From the NCBI RefSeq assembly GCF_945952055.1, contig NZ_CAMFHB010000059.1, positions 1 through 33,635 on the forward strand: a stretch of 33,635 bases of DNA. Reading direction: 5' to 3'. The translations under genes were made by a program, and so were the position numbers. The stretch comes from an uncultured Alsobacter sp. Lineage in GTDB: Bacteria; Pseudomonadota; Alphaproteobacteria; Rhizobiales; Beijerinckiaceae. The notes under the pieces are model-generated. The model ran no database searches. It was not told where the DNA came from and saw only the letters and a program-made list of their open reading frames with translations. Of the stretch, positions 1 through 7,825 are shown one piece after another (the first letter of the stretch is position 1; each line of letters opens with the position of its first letter).

Positions 1-77
1 TGGCGCGCCCGAAAGGATTCGAACCTCTGACCCCCAGATTCGTAGTCTGGTGCTCTATCCAGCTGAGCTACGGGCGC
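1..77 (-). tRNA. tRNA-Arg, anticodon ACG
   Basis: On the minus strand the sequence folds as a full cloverleaf of 77 nt. The acceptor stem pairs GCGCCCG (71-77) with CGGGCGC (5-11), the T-arm carries GGTTCGAATCC, and the anticodon stem CCAGA/TCTGG encloses the loop CTACGAA, giving anticodon ACG. The 3' CCA is encoded (TGG at 1-3). ACG reads CGN arginine codons after wobble deamination of A34 to inosine by TadA, the normal bacterial arrangement. It lies 126 bases downstream of the histidine kinase stop on the same strand, and I see no convincing promoter in that gap. Confidence 0.97.
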
Positions 78-203
78 GCTGTGCGGGCGGCTGGGCCGTC
101 CGGCAGGGCGGTTGATTAGCGGCTCTCGGGGGCGTTGGCAACCCCCGTCTCGGCCTATCGGGCGGGATCGCTCGATTTCGTTGCGGGGCGGGGGCGCCGG
201 GCG

Positions 204-1649
204 TCAGCCGCCGTTGCGGTTGGGGATGGTGAAGCGGAAGCGGGCGCCTTCGGTGCCGTCGACCAGCGTGAGCGCGCCGCCATGGGCGGCGACGAGTTCG
301 GCGGCGATGGCGAGGCCGAGGCCCGTGCCGCCGGGGCGGGCGGAGCTGAAGGCCTCGAAGAGGTGCTCGCGGACGCTGGCGGGCAGGCCCGGGCCGGTGT
401 CGGCCACCTCGACGGTGACGATGCGGCCGTCGCGGCGGGCGGTCACCACGATGCGCCGCTCGGGGCCGGGGAAGTCGGGATCCTGCAGGATCTGCTGGGC
501 GTTGCGCACGAGGTTCAGGAGGATGCGCGACAGGTGCTCCGGGTCGGCGTCGATCTCGAGGCCCGGCGGCACCTGCGTCTCGAAGGTGATCCGCTCGTCG
601 TCGGCGAGGCCCAGGATGTCGCGCAGTTCCTCCACCTGCGGCGCCAGGCGCTGGCGGCGGCGCTCCGGGGCGCGCTCCGTCGCGCGGCCATAGGTCAGCG
701 TGGCGCGGCACAGCGCCACCGCGCGGTCGAGCGCGGCGACGATGCGGGGCGCCAGGCGCTGCACCGTCGGGTCGCCGACCTCGCTCAGGCGGTCCGACAG
801 GAGCTGCGCCGAGGACAGCATGTTGCGCAGGTCGTGGTTGATCTTGCTGACGGCGAGCCCGAGCGCCGCCAGGTGCTTCTTCTCGCGCAGCTCGCGCGCC
901 AGCGTCACCTGCATGGCGGAGAGGGCCTGCTCGGCGATGCCGATCTCGTCGCGCCGGCCGGAGGGGCGAATCGCGCCTTCCGCGTCCTCGGGATTCGCGC
1001 CGAAGCCGATGATGCTGGAGGTGAGCCGGCGCACCGGGCCGACGATGCTCAGGTGCAGCGCCGCGTAGACCAGCACCGCGCTGAACAGGGAGATGATGAG
1101 CGACAGCACCAGGATGTTGATCGAGTACCGCAGCATGGCGTCGCGCAGCGGCGTCTCGTCGAGCACGATCTCGACGAACTCCACCGAGTCCATGCCCGGG
1201 CCCACGATGCGCACATAGCGCGGCTGGGCGGAGAAGAGGGTCTCGAAGGCGTTGTAGATGAGGCGCACCGGCGAGCTGTCGCGCAGGTCGACGTCCTTCT
1301 GCACCGTCGGCGGCATGTCCGTGACGGCGAGGAGGCGACGGGCGCCGCCCGACCGCACGGCCACGCTCAGGGCGCCCACCTGGGCGACCAGCCGGCGCTC
1401 GAGGTCCACCGGGACGGCGCCGGCCGGCGCCGCGTCGAGGACGAGCGCGGCGACCTGGGCCACCTGGATGCGGTCGTTCAGCCAGTTGCGGCGGAAATTC
1501 GCGATCGAGGGCACGTAGACGAACACCTCGGCCAGCATCACGAAGCAGATCGTCAGCACCAGCAGGCGGGCCGAGATGCCCGGCATGCGGCCGCCCGGCC
1601 GCAGGGCCGGCTCGGCAGGCGCTCCCGGTGCGGTCGAAGGCTGCTGCAT
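204..1649 (-). CDS. Orphan membrane sensor histidine kinase
   Basis: This 481-aa transmembrane sensor kinase autophosphorylates a histidine and would pass phosphate to a response regulator. A first membrane segment spans about residues 24-48, an extracytoplasmic sensor region of about 125 residues follows, a second segment spans about 175-203, and a HAMP-like linker runs to about 250. The HisKA H-box is at 268-285 with His272 in NHDLRN. The ATPase domain has an N-box (LLNLVRNAQQ, Asn383), a G1 box (DTGPGLP, from Asp417), an F-box (LFEAF) and a G2 box (GGTGLGL, 440-446), so it looks active. It is the third gene of a minus-strand operon, 17 bases after the flavin oxidoreductase. No response regulator is encoded in the window, so its partner is elsewhere. 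The sensor domain matches nothing I recognise. The start is the first ATG after the upstream stop; Met22 is an alternative. Confidence 0.9.
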   Translation of the reverse strand: MQQPSTAPGAPAEPALRPGGRMPGISARLLVLTICFVMLAEVFVYVPSIANFRRNWLNDRIQVAQVAALVLDAAPAGAVPVDLERRLVAQVGALSVAVRSGGARRLLAVTDMPPTVQKDVDLRDSSPVRLIYNAFETLFSAQPRYVRIVGPGMDSVEFVEIVLDETPLRDAMLRYSINILVLSLIISLFSAVLVYAALHLSIVGPVRRLTSSIIGFGANPEDAEGAIRPSGRRDEIGIAEQALSAMQVTLARELREKKHLAALGLAVSKINHDLRNMLSSAQLLSDRLSEVGDPTVQRLAPRIVAALDRAVALCRATLTYGRATERAPERRRQRLAPQVEELRDILGLADDERITFETQVPPGLEIDADPEHLSRILLNLVRNAQQILQDPDFPGPERRIVVTARRDGRIVTVEVADTGPGLPASVREHLFEAFSSARPGGTGLGLAIAAELVAAHGGALTLVDGTEGARFRFTIPNRNGG

Positions 1650-1666
1650 GGCCGACCGTCGTCCGC

Positions 1667-3097
1667 TCAGCCGAACAGGCGCAGGAACCGCAGCAGCCGC
1701 CCCACCACGGGCCGGCGCGCCTCGCCGGCATAGAAGGTGAGGGCGGCCCGCTTGGAGGCTTCCGACAGGGTGGGGTAGGGGACGATGAGGTCGCGCCAGT
1801 CGGCCACCGTCAGGCCCTTCTTCACGGCCAGGGTCCAGGGCACGATGAGGTCGCCGGCCCTGTCGCCGACGATGGCCGCGCCGAGGATCACGCCCTTGGC
1901 CGTGGTGAGCACCTTCACTTCGCCGCGGGTGCGCCGCTCGGCCTGCGCCCGGTCGTTCTCCGAGAAGGGCCAGCGCAGCACCCGGACGTTCCGGTGCCGG
2001 GCGCGGGCCGTCTCCTCGTCGAGGCCCACGGTCGCGATCTCGGGGTCGGTGTAGACCGCGCGGGGCACGGCCTGCGTCTCCACGGCGGCGCCGAGGCGAA
2101 AGAGCGCGCTGCGGATCACGAGGCCGGCATGATGGGCGGCCACATGGGTCAGCCGGTCGCCCGCATGCGGTCCGCCCGCGCAGTCGCCGATGGCGTAGAC
2201 GCGGCGGTTGCTCGTGCGCAGGCCCTTGTCGACGAGGATGCCGGTGCGGTCGTGGCGAATCCCCGCCTTGTCGAGGTCGAGGCCGTCGACGGTCGGGGTG
2301 CGGCCCGCCGCCACGAGGAGATGGGTCCCTTCCACCGCGCCGCCGCCGGGCGCGGCGCCCAGGAGCCGGATGCCGCCGGCCCAGTGCTCGGCCCGGTCGA
2401 TCCGGGCGTTCTCGTGGAGGACGATGCCCTCGGCCCGCAGGGCCGCGAGCGCGTGGCCGGCGATCTCGGGATCGATTCGCCCCAGCGCCCGGCCGGCTTC
2501 GACCACGGTGACGGCCGATCCCAGCCGGCGCCAGGCCTGGGCCATCTCGAGCCCCACGGGGCCGGCGCCGAGAATCAGCAGGTGCTCGGGCCGGGTCGCG
2601 AGCGTGAAGATCGTCTCGTTGGTCAGGTGGGGCACGTCCGCCAGCCCCGGCACCGGCGGCAGGGCCGGGCGGGAGCCGGTGGCCAGCACGATGCGCCGGG
2701 CCCGGATCGTGGTGTCGCCGACCACGAGGGTCCGCTTGTCCGTGAAGCGCGCCTCGCCGCGCAGCACCTGGACGCCCAGCGCGGCATAGCGCTCCGGCGA
2801 ATCGTTGGGGGCGATGGCGGCGATCACCCGGTCGACATGCTGCTTCACGCGGGCCTGGTCGACGCGCGGCCGTGCGGCGGCGATGCCGAAGGGGCCGGTG
2901 CGGCGCATCGCCTCGGCCGCTTCGGCGGCGGCCAGCAAGGCCTTGGAGGGCACGCACCCGGTGTTGAGGCACTCGCCGCCGAAGGTGCCCTTGTCGACGA
3001 GGACCACCGGCACGCCCAGTCCCCCGGCCACCACGGCCACGCTCAGCCCGGCGGCGCCGGCGCCGATGACGCAGATGTCGGGCTTCAGCTCGGTCAA
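1667..3097 (-). CDS. FAD-dependent pyridine nucleotide-disulfide oxidoreductase (mercuric-reductase-like, substrate unknown)
   Basis: This 476-aa flavoprotein belongs to the lipoamide dehydrogenase/glutathione reductase/MerA superfamily. It has an N-terminal FAD-binding GAGAAG motif, the redox disulfide GECLNTGC (Cys43, Cys48), an NAD(P)-binding ILGAGPVGLEMA, the second FAD motif YAIGDCAGG and a C-terminal dimerisation domain. Where lipoamide dehydrogenase has its catalytic His (HPTLSE), this protein has Tyr441 (PYPTLSE), as MerA does. It lacks both the MerA N-terminal metal-binding domain and the C-terminal cysteine pair, ending in a basic hydrophobic tail (VVGRLLRFLRLFG). It is therefore neither a standard Lpd nor a mercuric reductase. 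The proposed start is a TTG overlapping the TVP38 stop (TTGA, 3094-3097) and preceded by GGGGA; an in-frame GTG 11 codons upstream is possible. The coupling suggests the two products work together. Family confidence is high, substrate unknown. Confidence 0.92.
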   Translation of the reverse strand: MTELKPDICVIGAGAAGLSVAVVAGGLGVPVVLVDKGTFGGECLNTGCVPSKALLAAAEAAEAMRRTGPFGIAAARPRVDQARVKQHVDRVIAAIAPNDSPERYAALGVQVLRGEARFTDKRTLVVGDTTIRARRIVLATGSRPALPPVPGLADVPHLTNETIFTLATRPEHLLILGAGPVGLEMAQAWRRLGSAVTVVEAGRALGRIDPEIAGHALAALRAEGIVLHENARIDRAEHWAGGIRLLGAAPGGGAVEGTHLLVAAGRTPTVDGLDLDKAGIRHDRTGILVDKGLRTSNRRVYAIGDCAGGPHAGDRLTHVAAHHAGLVIRSALFRLGAAVETQAVPRAVYTDPEIATVGLDEETARARHRNVRVLRWPFSENDRAQAERRTRGEVKVLTTAKGVILGAAIVGDRAGDLIVPWTLAVKKGLTVADWRDLIVPYPTLSEASKRAALTFYAGEARRPVVGRLLRFLRLFG

Positions 3098-3918
3098 GCG
3101 GCATCCCCGGACGGCGGACCGGACCGCCACTGCTTCATCAGGCCGAGCCGGCGCAGGGCCACGGGCACGAGGGCGAGCAGGCCCAGCGCGCCGAGGGACA
3201 GGAGGATTTCGGGTGTCAGCACGTGTTTCAGCGTGATCTCGAAGCTGCAGGGATGGCGGCCCGCGGCCACGCATGCATCGTAGACAACCTTTCGCTTCTC
3301 GACCACGCCGGCCAGCGCCGCGCCGGCCGATGCCATGGCGAAGCTGCCCGGCAGGATGCCGACGGCGGTCGTGAGCGCGAAGGTGCCCAGCGGAGCGGGC
3401 AACAATGCGGCGGCGAGGTTGACCAGCCAGAACGGGAAGACCGGCGCGAGCCTCAGGAACAGCAGGTAGGAGGCCAGGTCCGCCCGCAGCGCGTCCAGCA
3501 CCCGCTGCAGGCGCGGGCCGGCGCGGCCCGCCAGGAGTGGGCCCAGCGCCGTGCGGGCGATGAGGAAGAGGAGGACCGCCCCCGTCGTCGCCGCCGCCAC
3601 CGTGGCGAGGCCCCCCGCCAGCCAGCCGAACAGGAGCCCGCCCAGCAGCGTGAACAGGCTGGCGCCCGGCAGGGAGACGGCCACCGCCCCCGCATAGGCG
3701 AGCATGAACAGGCCCAGCCCCAGCGGCCGGTTGTGGTCCACGGCCGTCCTCAGCGCGTCGTAGCGGGCCAGGACCAAGTCGAGCGTGACGAACCGGTTGA
3801 GCGCGAACACCGCGGCCCCGGCCACGATCACCACGAGGATCGTCACCGCGGCCCGCCGTGCGGAGCCGCGCGCGGCCCGCGCTGCGGCTGGCGGTGGGTC
3901 GGTCTGGCTCGCGGTCAC
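3094..3918 (-). CDS. TVP38/TMEM64 (VTT/DedA-like) family membrane protein
   Basis: This 274-aa polytopic membrane protein has a basic cytoplasmic N-terminus, a first membrane segment at about 24-42, the VTT core at about 70-205 (SLPGASLFTLLGGLLFG near 82-98; FLRLAPVFPFWLVNLAAAL near 154-172) and a last helix at about 234-255. Relatives include eukaryotic TMEM41/VMP1 lipid scramblases and bacterial DedA proteins; DedA proteins have been implicated in lipid-carrier recycling and membrane homeostasis. An extra loop between the core and the last helix carries two cysteines (Cys216, Cys224) separated by AAGRHP. The start is a GTG at 3916-3918. The stop overlaps the TTG of the flavin disulfide reductase gene, so the genes are translationally coupled. 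I recall fused TVP38-oxidoreductase proteins in databases, which would support a functional link, but I cannot check that here. Confidence 0.92.
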   Translation of the reverse strand: MTASQTDPPPAAARAARGSARRAAVTILVVIVAGAAVFALNRFVTLDLVLARYDALRTAVDHNRPLGLGLFMLAYAGAVAVSLPGASLFTLLGGLLFGWLAGGLATVAAATTGAVLLFLIARTALGPLLAGRAGPRLQRVLDALRADLASYLLFLRLAPVFPFWLVNLAAALLPAPLGTFALTTAVGILPGSFAMASAGAALAGVVEKRKVVYDACVAAGRHPCSFEITLKHVLTPEILLSLGALGLLALVPVALRRLGLMKQWRSGPPSGDAA

Positions 3919-4193
3919 GGTGCGGTGCGCCTCGGGGGAATGGGAGCTTGGGGATGCGGGAGAATAGGGCCTTCCGTCCAGCTCCGGCAGGGTCTATCAA
4001 CCAGCCGTGATGGCCGCGCGTCGCGCCGCGTTGACTTTCATGGGCTCATCCGTCATAAGCCCGCGAGCTTTCGAGCGCTATCGAACAATGCGAAGAGACA
4101 GGCGCCGGTGGGCATACCGCCGGTGTTGTTTTTTCGGAGACCAGCAAGACGGGCCCGAGGCTTTGCCGACGGGCCGGACCGGAGTGTAAGTCC
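3919..4193. other. Divergent intergenic region and rpmH leader
   Basis: This 275-base gap separates the TVP38 operon (minus) from the rpmH operon (plus). It holds the strong plus-strand promoter at 4031-4059 and an approximately 130-nt rpmH leader. The leader contains two small inverted repeats, TTCGA/TCGAA (4070-4074, 4081-4085) and GGCCCG/CGGGCC (4152-4157, 4170-4175), the latter just before the rpmH ribosome-binding site. I found no clear promoter for the minus-strand operon. Confidence 0.6.
4031..4059 (+). promoter_or_regulatory. Sigma70-type promoter of the rpmH operon
   Basis: TTGACT at 4031-4036 (5 of 6 to the consensus) is followed after exactly 17 bases by CATAAG at 4054-4059 (4 of 6 to TATAAT). 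Transcription would start near 4066, leaving a leader of about 130 nt before rpmH. It is the best vegetative-type promoter I see in the window and sits where a highly expressed ribosomal protein operon needs one. Confidence 0.7.
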
Positions 4194-4328
4194 GTGAAAC
4201 GCACCTATCAGCCCAGCAAGCTCGTGCGCAAGCGCCGTCACGGCTTCCGTGCCCGCCTCGCGACCAAGGGCGGTCGCAAGGTTCTCGCTGCTCGCCGGGC
4301 GCGCGGTCGCAAGCGTCTGTCGGCCTGA
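4194..4328 (+). CDS. rpmH: 50S ribosomal protein L34
   Basis: This 44-aa very basic protein is the L34 component of the large ribosomal subunit. The sequence [18 protein letters not shown] followed by an Arg/Lys-rich tail ending KRLSA is diagnostic, and the length is exactly that of the family. It begins with GTG rather than ATG; the GTG is preceded by GGAG nine bases upstream, and the classical L34 N-terminus (MKRTYQPS) starts at that codon. It opens the plus-strand operon rpmH-rnpA-yidC-yihA, 23 bases before rnpA, a conserved bacterial gene order. The short length and GTG start make it easy to miss in automatic calls. Confidence 0.97.
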   Translation: MKRTYQPSKLVRKRRHGFRARLATKGGRKVLAARRARGRKRLSA

Positions 4329-4351
4329 GGCGAGGGCCCGGCCCCGCCGCC

Positions 4352-4801
4352 ATGACCGATCCGTCGCGCGCTCGCACAGTGCCGGAACGGCTGACGCGGC
4401 GGGTCGACTATCTCGCCGCCGGGCGCGGTCGTCGCTTTCATTCCCCCCGCATGACCCTGCAGGGCGCCGAGCGTGACGTCGTCACGCCCGCGGTCGAGGG
4501 TCCGCGCTTCGGATTGACCGTCAGCCGCAAGGTTGGGACGGCGACCGAGCGCAACCGGGTGAAGCGGCGCCTCCGTGCCGTCCTGAGACACTTGGCCGGG
4601 GCCCCCACGGGCATGCCCGGCCAAATCGCGTTCGACTACGTCCTCGTCGCGCGCCGCGATGCCCTCTCGACCGATTTCCAGCGCCTCGTGCAGGACGTCG
4701 TCGAAGGAATTGCCGGCGTCCACCGCCCGAAAGGCGGCGGCAGGACGCGCAGACCCGCCGAGGCCGGCGGCCCGACCCCTTCATCCCCGAGCGGCGACTG
4801 A
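4352..4801 (+). CDS. rnpA: Ribonuclease P protein component
   Basis: This 149-aa basic protein is the protein cofactor of RNase P, which with the RnpB RNA removes the 5' leader of pre-tRNAs. The family core is visible: FGLTVSRKVGTATERNRVKR, with the signature RNR-V-KRRLR (residues 67-75) that binds the RNA subunit, and a C-terminal YVLVARRDAL segment. The tail after about residue 122 (GGGRTRRPAEAGGPTPSSPSG) is low-complexity and longer than in E. coli RnpA (119 aa). It follows rpmH by 23 bases and precedes yidC by 7 bases, so all three should be co-transcribed. yidD, found between rnpA and yidC in many other bacteria, is absent here. Confidence 0.96.
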   Translation: MTDPSRARTVPERLTRRVDYLAAGRGRRFHSPRMTLQGAERDVVTPAVEGPRFGLTVSRKVGTATERNRVKRRLRAVLRHLAGAPTGMPGQIAFDYVLVARRDALSTDFQRLVQDVVEGIAGVHRPKGGGRTRRPAEAGGPTPSSPSGD

Positions 4802-4808
4802 TCGAGCC

Positions 4809-6653
4809 ATGCAGGACAACAAGAACTTCCTCCTCGCGATCGTGCTCTCGTTGATCGTGCTCGTCGGCTGGAACGTGTTCTTCGGCATGCCGAAGCTCGA
4901 CCAGCAGCGCAAGGAAGCCCAGCAGCAGTCCCAGACGGCCGCCCCGCCGCCGCCGATCCCGGGCGCCCCCGTCGCGACCACGCCGGCCGCCGACGGATCG
5001 GTCGCCGTCGCGGCGACCCGCGAAGCGGCGCTCGCCGCCTCGCCGCGCGTCGCCATCGACAGCCCGCGCCTGCGCGGCTCCATCGCCCTGCGGGGCGGCG
5101 ACATCGACGACATCGTGCTGAAGGACTACCGCGAGACGGTGGATCCCAAGAGCGCCAACATCGTCCTGTTCTCGCCGGCCAACGGGCCGGATGCCTATTT
5201 CGCGCGCCTGGGCTGGCTGCCCTCCGCCGGCGTCGACGTCCCCGGCCCGCAGACGATGTGGACCGCCGACGGCCAGACGCTCACCGAAAAGGCGCCGGTG
5301 ACCCTCACCTGGAACAACGGCAAGGGCCTCACCTTCAAGCGCGTCGTCGCGATCGACGCCAACTACATGATCACGGTGACGGACAGCGTCGAGGCGCAGG
5401 CCGGCACCGAGGCCACGCTGGCCCCCTACGGCTTCATCCGCCGCGTCGGCACGCCGCACACCTCGGGCTACTACATCCTCCACGAGGGCCTGCTCGGCGT
5501 CGTGGGCGACCAGGGCCTGCAGGAACTCACCTACGCCGCCCTCGAGAAGGAGCCGCAGCGCTCCGCCACCGAGAAGGGGCGCGAGCTGAAGGACGCGGTC
5601 GGCGGCTTCATCGGCATCACCGACAAGTACTGGGCGGCGGCGCTGGTCCCCGACCAGTCGGTCACATACAACGCCACCTTCGCGGTGGACATGCCGGCCA
5701 ACGCGCCGAAGGTGTACCGCACCATCATGGCCGTGCCCAACGGCCTCAAGGTCGCTGCCGGCACGCCGGCCACCTCGACCACGCGCCTGTTCGTCGGCGC
5801 CAAGGAAGTGCGCACCATCGACGCCTACCAGACGTCGCTGAACATCAAGCGCTTCGACCTGATGATCGACTGGGGATGGTTCTACTTCATCACCCGGCCG
5901 CTGTTTAAGCTCCTCGACTTCATCTACCACCTGCTCGGCAATTTCGGCCTCGCCATCCTGGTCGTGACCGTGCTCGTGAAGGCGGTCTTCTTCCCGCTGG
6001 CCAACAAGAGCTACGTCTCGATGGCCAAGATGAAGGCCGTCCAGCCGCAGATGCAGGCGCTGAAGGAGCAGTATCCCGACGACCGGGTGAAGCAGCAGCA
6101 GGAGCTCATGGAGCTCTACAAGCGCGAGAAGATCAATCCGCTGGCGGGCTGCCTGCCCGTCGTGGTGCAGATCCCGGTGTTCTTCGCGCTCTACAAGGTC
6201 ATCTTCGTCACCATCGAGATGCGGCACGCGCCGTTCTACGGCTGGATCAAGGACCTCTCCGCGCCCGATCCGACGTCGATCTTCAACCTGTTCGGTCTGC
6301 TGCCCTACGACGTCCCGCACGTGCTGCTGATCGGCGTGTGGCCCATCATCATGGGCTTCACGATGTTCGTGCAGATGAAGATGAACCCCGAGCCGACCGA
6401 TCCCATCCAGAAGACGATGTTCACCTGGATGCCGGTGTTCTTCACCTATCTGCTCGCCTCGTTCCCGGCCGGCCTGGTGATCTACTGGTCGTGGAACAAC
6501 ACCCTGTCGGTGCTGCAGCAGTACATGATCATGAAGCGCCAGGGCGTGAAGGTGGAGCTGTGGGACAACATGCGCGGCCTCTTCGGCAAGAAGACCGCGC
6601 CGCCTGCGGCCACCCCCGGCAAGCCCGACAAGAAGGCCGACAAGCCGGCCTGA
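4809..6653 (+). CDS. yidC: Membrane protein insertase YidC
   Basis: This 614-aa protein is the Oxa1/YidC-type insertase that inserts and folds inner-membrane proteins, alone or with SecYEG. TM1 is at about residues 4-20 (FLLAIVLSLIVLVGWNVFFG). A Pro/Ala-rich linker and the large periplasmic beta-supersandwich domain run to about 350. The conserved five-helix insertase core begins near 360 and includes KSYVSMAKMKAVQPQMQ, the coiled-coil C1 loop and NPLAGCLPVVVQIPVFFALY. The membrane-groove arginine of E. coli YidC (Arg366) is replaced by Lys391 (VLVKAVFFP), keeping a positive charge. The C-terminus is Lys-rich (GKPDKKADKPA), which often serves ribosome contact. The ATG at 4809 lies 7 bases after rnpA. 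Confidence 0.97.
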   Translation: MQDNKNFLLAIVLSLIVLVGWNVFFGMPKLDQQRKEAQQQSQTAAPPPPIPGAPVATTPAADGSVAVAATREAALAASPRVAIDSPRLRGSIALRGGDIDDIVLKDYRETVDPKSANIVLFSPANGPDAYFARLGWLPSAGVDVPGPQTMWTADGQTLTEKAPVTLTWNNGKGLTFKRVVAIDANYMITVTDSVEAQAGTEATLAPYGFIRRVGTPHTSGYYILHEGLLGVVGDQGLQELTYAALEKEPQRSATEKGRELKDAVGGFIGITDKYWAAALVPDQSVTYNATFAVDMPANAPKVYRTIMAVPNGLKVAAGTPATSTTRLFVGAKEVRTIDAYQTSLNIKRFDLMIDWGWFYFITRPLFKLLDFIYHLLGNFGLAILVVTVLVKAVFFPLANKSYVSMAKMKAVQPQMQALKEQYPDDRVKQQQELMELYKREKINPLAGCLPVVVQIPVFFALYKVIFVTIEMRHAPFYGWIKDLSAPDPTSIFNLFGLLPYDVPHVLLIGVWPIIMGFTMFVQMKMNPEPTDPIQKTMFTWMPVFFTYLLASFPAGLVIYWSWNNTLSVLQQYMIMKRQGVKVELWDNMRGLFGKKTAPPAATPGKPDKKADKPA

Positions 6654-6677
6654 GGCCGGCCGCGCGAGGAAAGAGCC

Positions 6678-7349
6678 ATGTCCGACGAAGTCGAGACCCG
6701 GAGCCAGGCCGCCGAGGCGGCCCTGGCCGAGGTCGGGCGCAAGCTCTTCGCGGGCGAGGCTGAGTTCTTTTGGGGAGCGGGCAGCCTCGACGGCCTCCCG
6801 CCGATGACCGGCGGCATCGAGATCGCCTTCGCCGGGCGCTCGAACGTCGGCAAATCCAGCCTGGTGAACGCGCTCACCGGCCGCAAGACGCTGGCGAGGA
6901 CCTCGCACACGCCCGGCCGCACCCAGGAGCTGAACTTCTTCCGCATCGGCGACCGCTTCACGCTGGTCGACATGCCGGGCTACGGCTTCGCCGCCGTCGG
7001 CAAGGCCAAGGTGGCGGCCTGGACCGAACTCGTCCGGGCCTATCTGAGGGGGCGGGCGAGCCTCGCCCGCGTCTTCGTGCTGGTCGATTCCCGCCATGGC
7101 CTGAAGCCGCTCGACCTCGAGGTTTTCGACCTGCTCGACCAGTCGGCCGTCTCCTACCAGGTGGTCCTGACCAAGGCGGACGAACTCAAGAAGGGCCAGG
7201 GCGAGACTCGCGTCGCCGAGACGCAGGCGGCGCTGCTGCGGCGCCCGGCGGCCTTTCCGCAGGTGCTGCTCACCTCCAGCCAGACCGGGGACGGCGTCGC
7301 CGACCTTCGCACGGCCGTGGCGCGCCTGCTCGCCGAGCGCGGTGCCTGA
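6678..7349 (+). CDS. engB: Ribosome biogenesis GTP-binding protein YihA/EngB
   Basis: This 223-aa TRAFAC-class GTPase is of the EngB/YihA/YsxC family, which acts in late assembly of the 50S subunit. The G motifs are intact: G1 GRSNVGKSSL (53-62), G2 Thr in HTPGRTQ (about 78), G3 DMPG (98-101) followed by YGFA, and G4 TKAD at about 169-172. An N-terminal extension of about 45 residues precedes the GTPase domain, longer than in E. coli. A good ribosome-binding site (GAGGAAAGA) precedes the ATG. It lies 24 bases after yidC in the same operon, the common alphaproteobacterial arrangement. Confidence 0.96.
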   Translation: MSDEVETRSQAAEAALAEVGRKLFAGEAEFFWGAGSLDGLPPMTGGIEIAFAGRSNVGKSSLVNALTGRKTLARTSHTPGRTQELNFFRIGDRFTLVDMPGYGFAAVGKAKVAAWTELVRAYLRGRASLARVFVLVDSRHGLKPLDLEVFDLLDQSAVSYQVVLTKADELKKGQGETRVAETQAALLRRPAAFPQVLLTSSQTGDGVADLRTAVARLLAERGA

Positions 7350-7350
7350 C

Positions 7351-7719
7351 ATGGCCGCCTGGCCGGCCCTGTTCCTCGGACTGGCGGGCCTGACCGGCGC
7401 TGCCGGCGTCGCCGCTGCGGCCGCGGCCGCCCATGTCGGCGGGCCGAACCTGGCCACGGCGGCCCAGATGCTGCTGGCCCATGCGCCTGCCATGCTCGGC
7501 ATCGCCGCATGGCTGCGCGCCGGCAAGGGTCGGGCGGATCCCGTCGCCTGGGCCGGTCTCGCCATCTTTGCCGGCGTGGCGCTGTTCTCCCTCACGCTGG
7601 CCGTCGGCGCCCTCGCGGGCCTGCGGCTGTTCCCCATGGCCGCGCCGACCGGCGGATTCCTGACCATCGCCGGCTGGCTGGGGCTCGTCCTCGCGGGACT
7701 GCGCGAAACGCGGCGCTGA
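7351..7719 (+). CDS. Small DUF423-like membrane protein
   Basis: This 122-aa protein is almost entirely hydrophobic, with four predicted membrane helices (about 5-28, 33-50, 62-85 and 92-115). The pattern of an Ala/Gly-rich first helix ending near a histidine ([10 protein letters not shown]), a second helix beginning LLAHAPAML, and the last two helices with [13 protein letters not shown] and [14 protein letters not shown] matches my memory of the DUF423/YgdD family, whose function is unknown. The chosen ATG is one base after the engB stop; a GTG at 7342 overlapping engB is an alternative. Its tight position makes co-expression with engB likely. The family call is from pattern memory and is moderately sure. 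Confidence 0.72.
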   Translation: MAAWPALFLGLAGLTGAAGVAAAAAAAHVGGPNLATAAQMLLAHAPAMLGIAAWLRAGKGRADPVAWAGLAIFAGVALFSLTLAVGALAGLRLFPMAAPTGGFLTIAGWLGLVLAGLRETRR

Positions 7720-7825
7720 TACGGGCCGACCTGTTCGCGCGGGGCGACAGATCGTCCGAGATCGGCTAAGAGACCGCCGCCTGCCGCCGTTCCGGGCGGT
7801 GCCCATCTCACGCTGGCGAACGCTC

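Noticed and set aside
1..77. tRNA-Arg as an integration (att) site
   Set aside because: No integrase, direct repeat of the tRNA 3' end or island-like genes are seen in the window.
1667..3097. Mercuric reductase (merA) annotation
   Set aside because: There is no N-terminal metal-binding domain, no C-terminal cysteine pair and no mer genes nearby.
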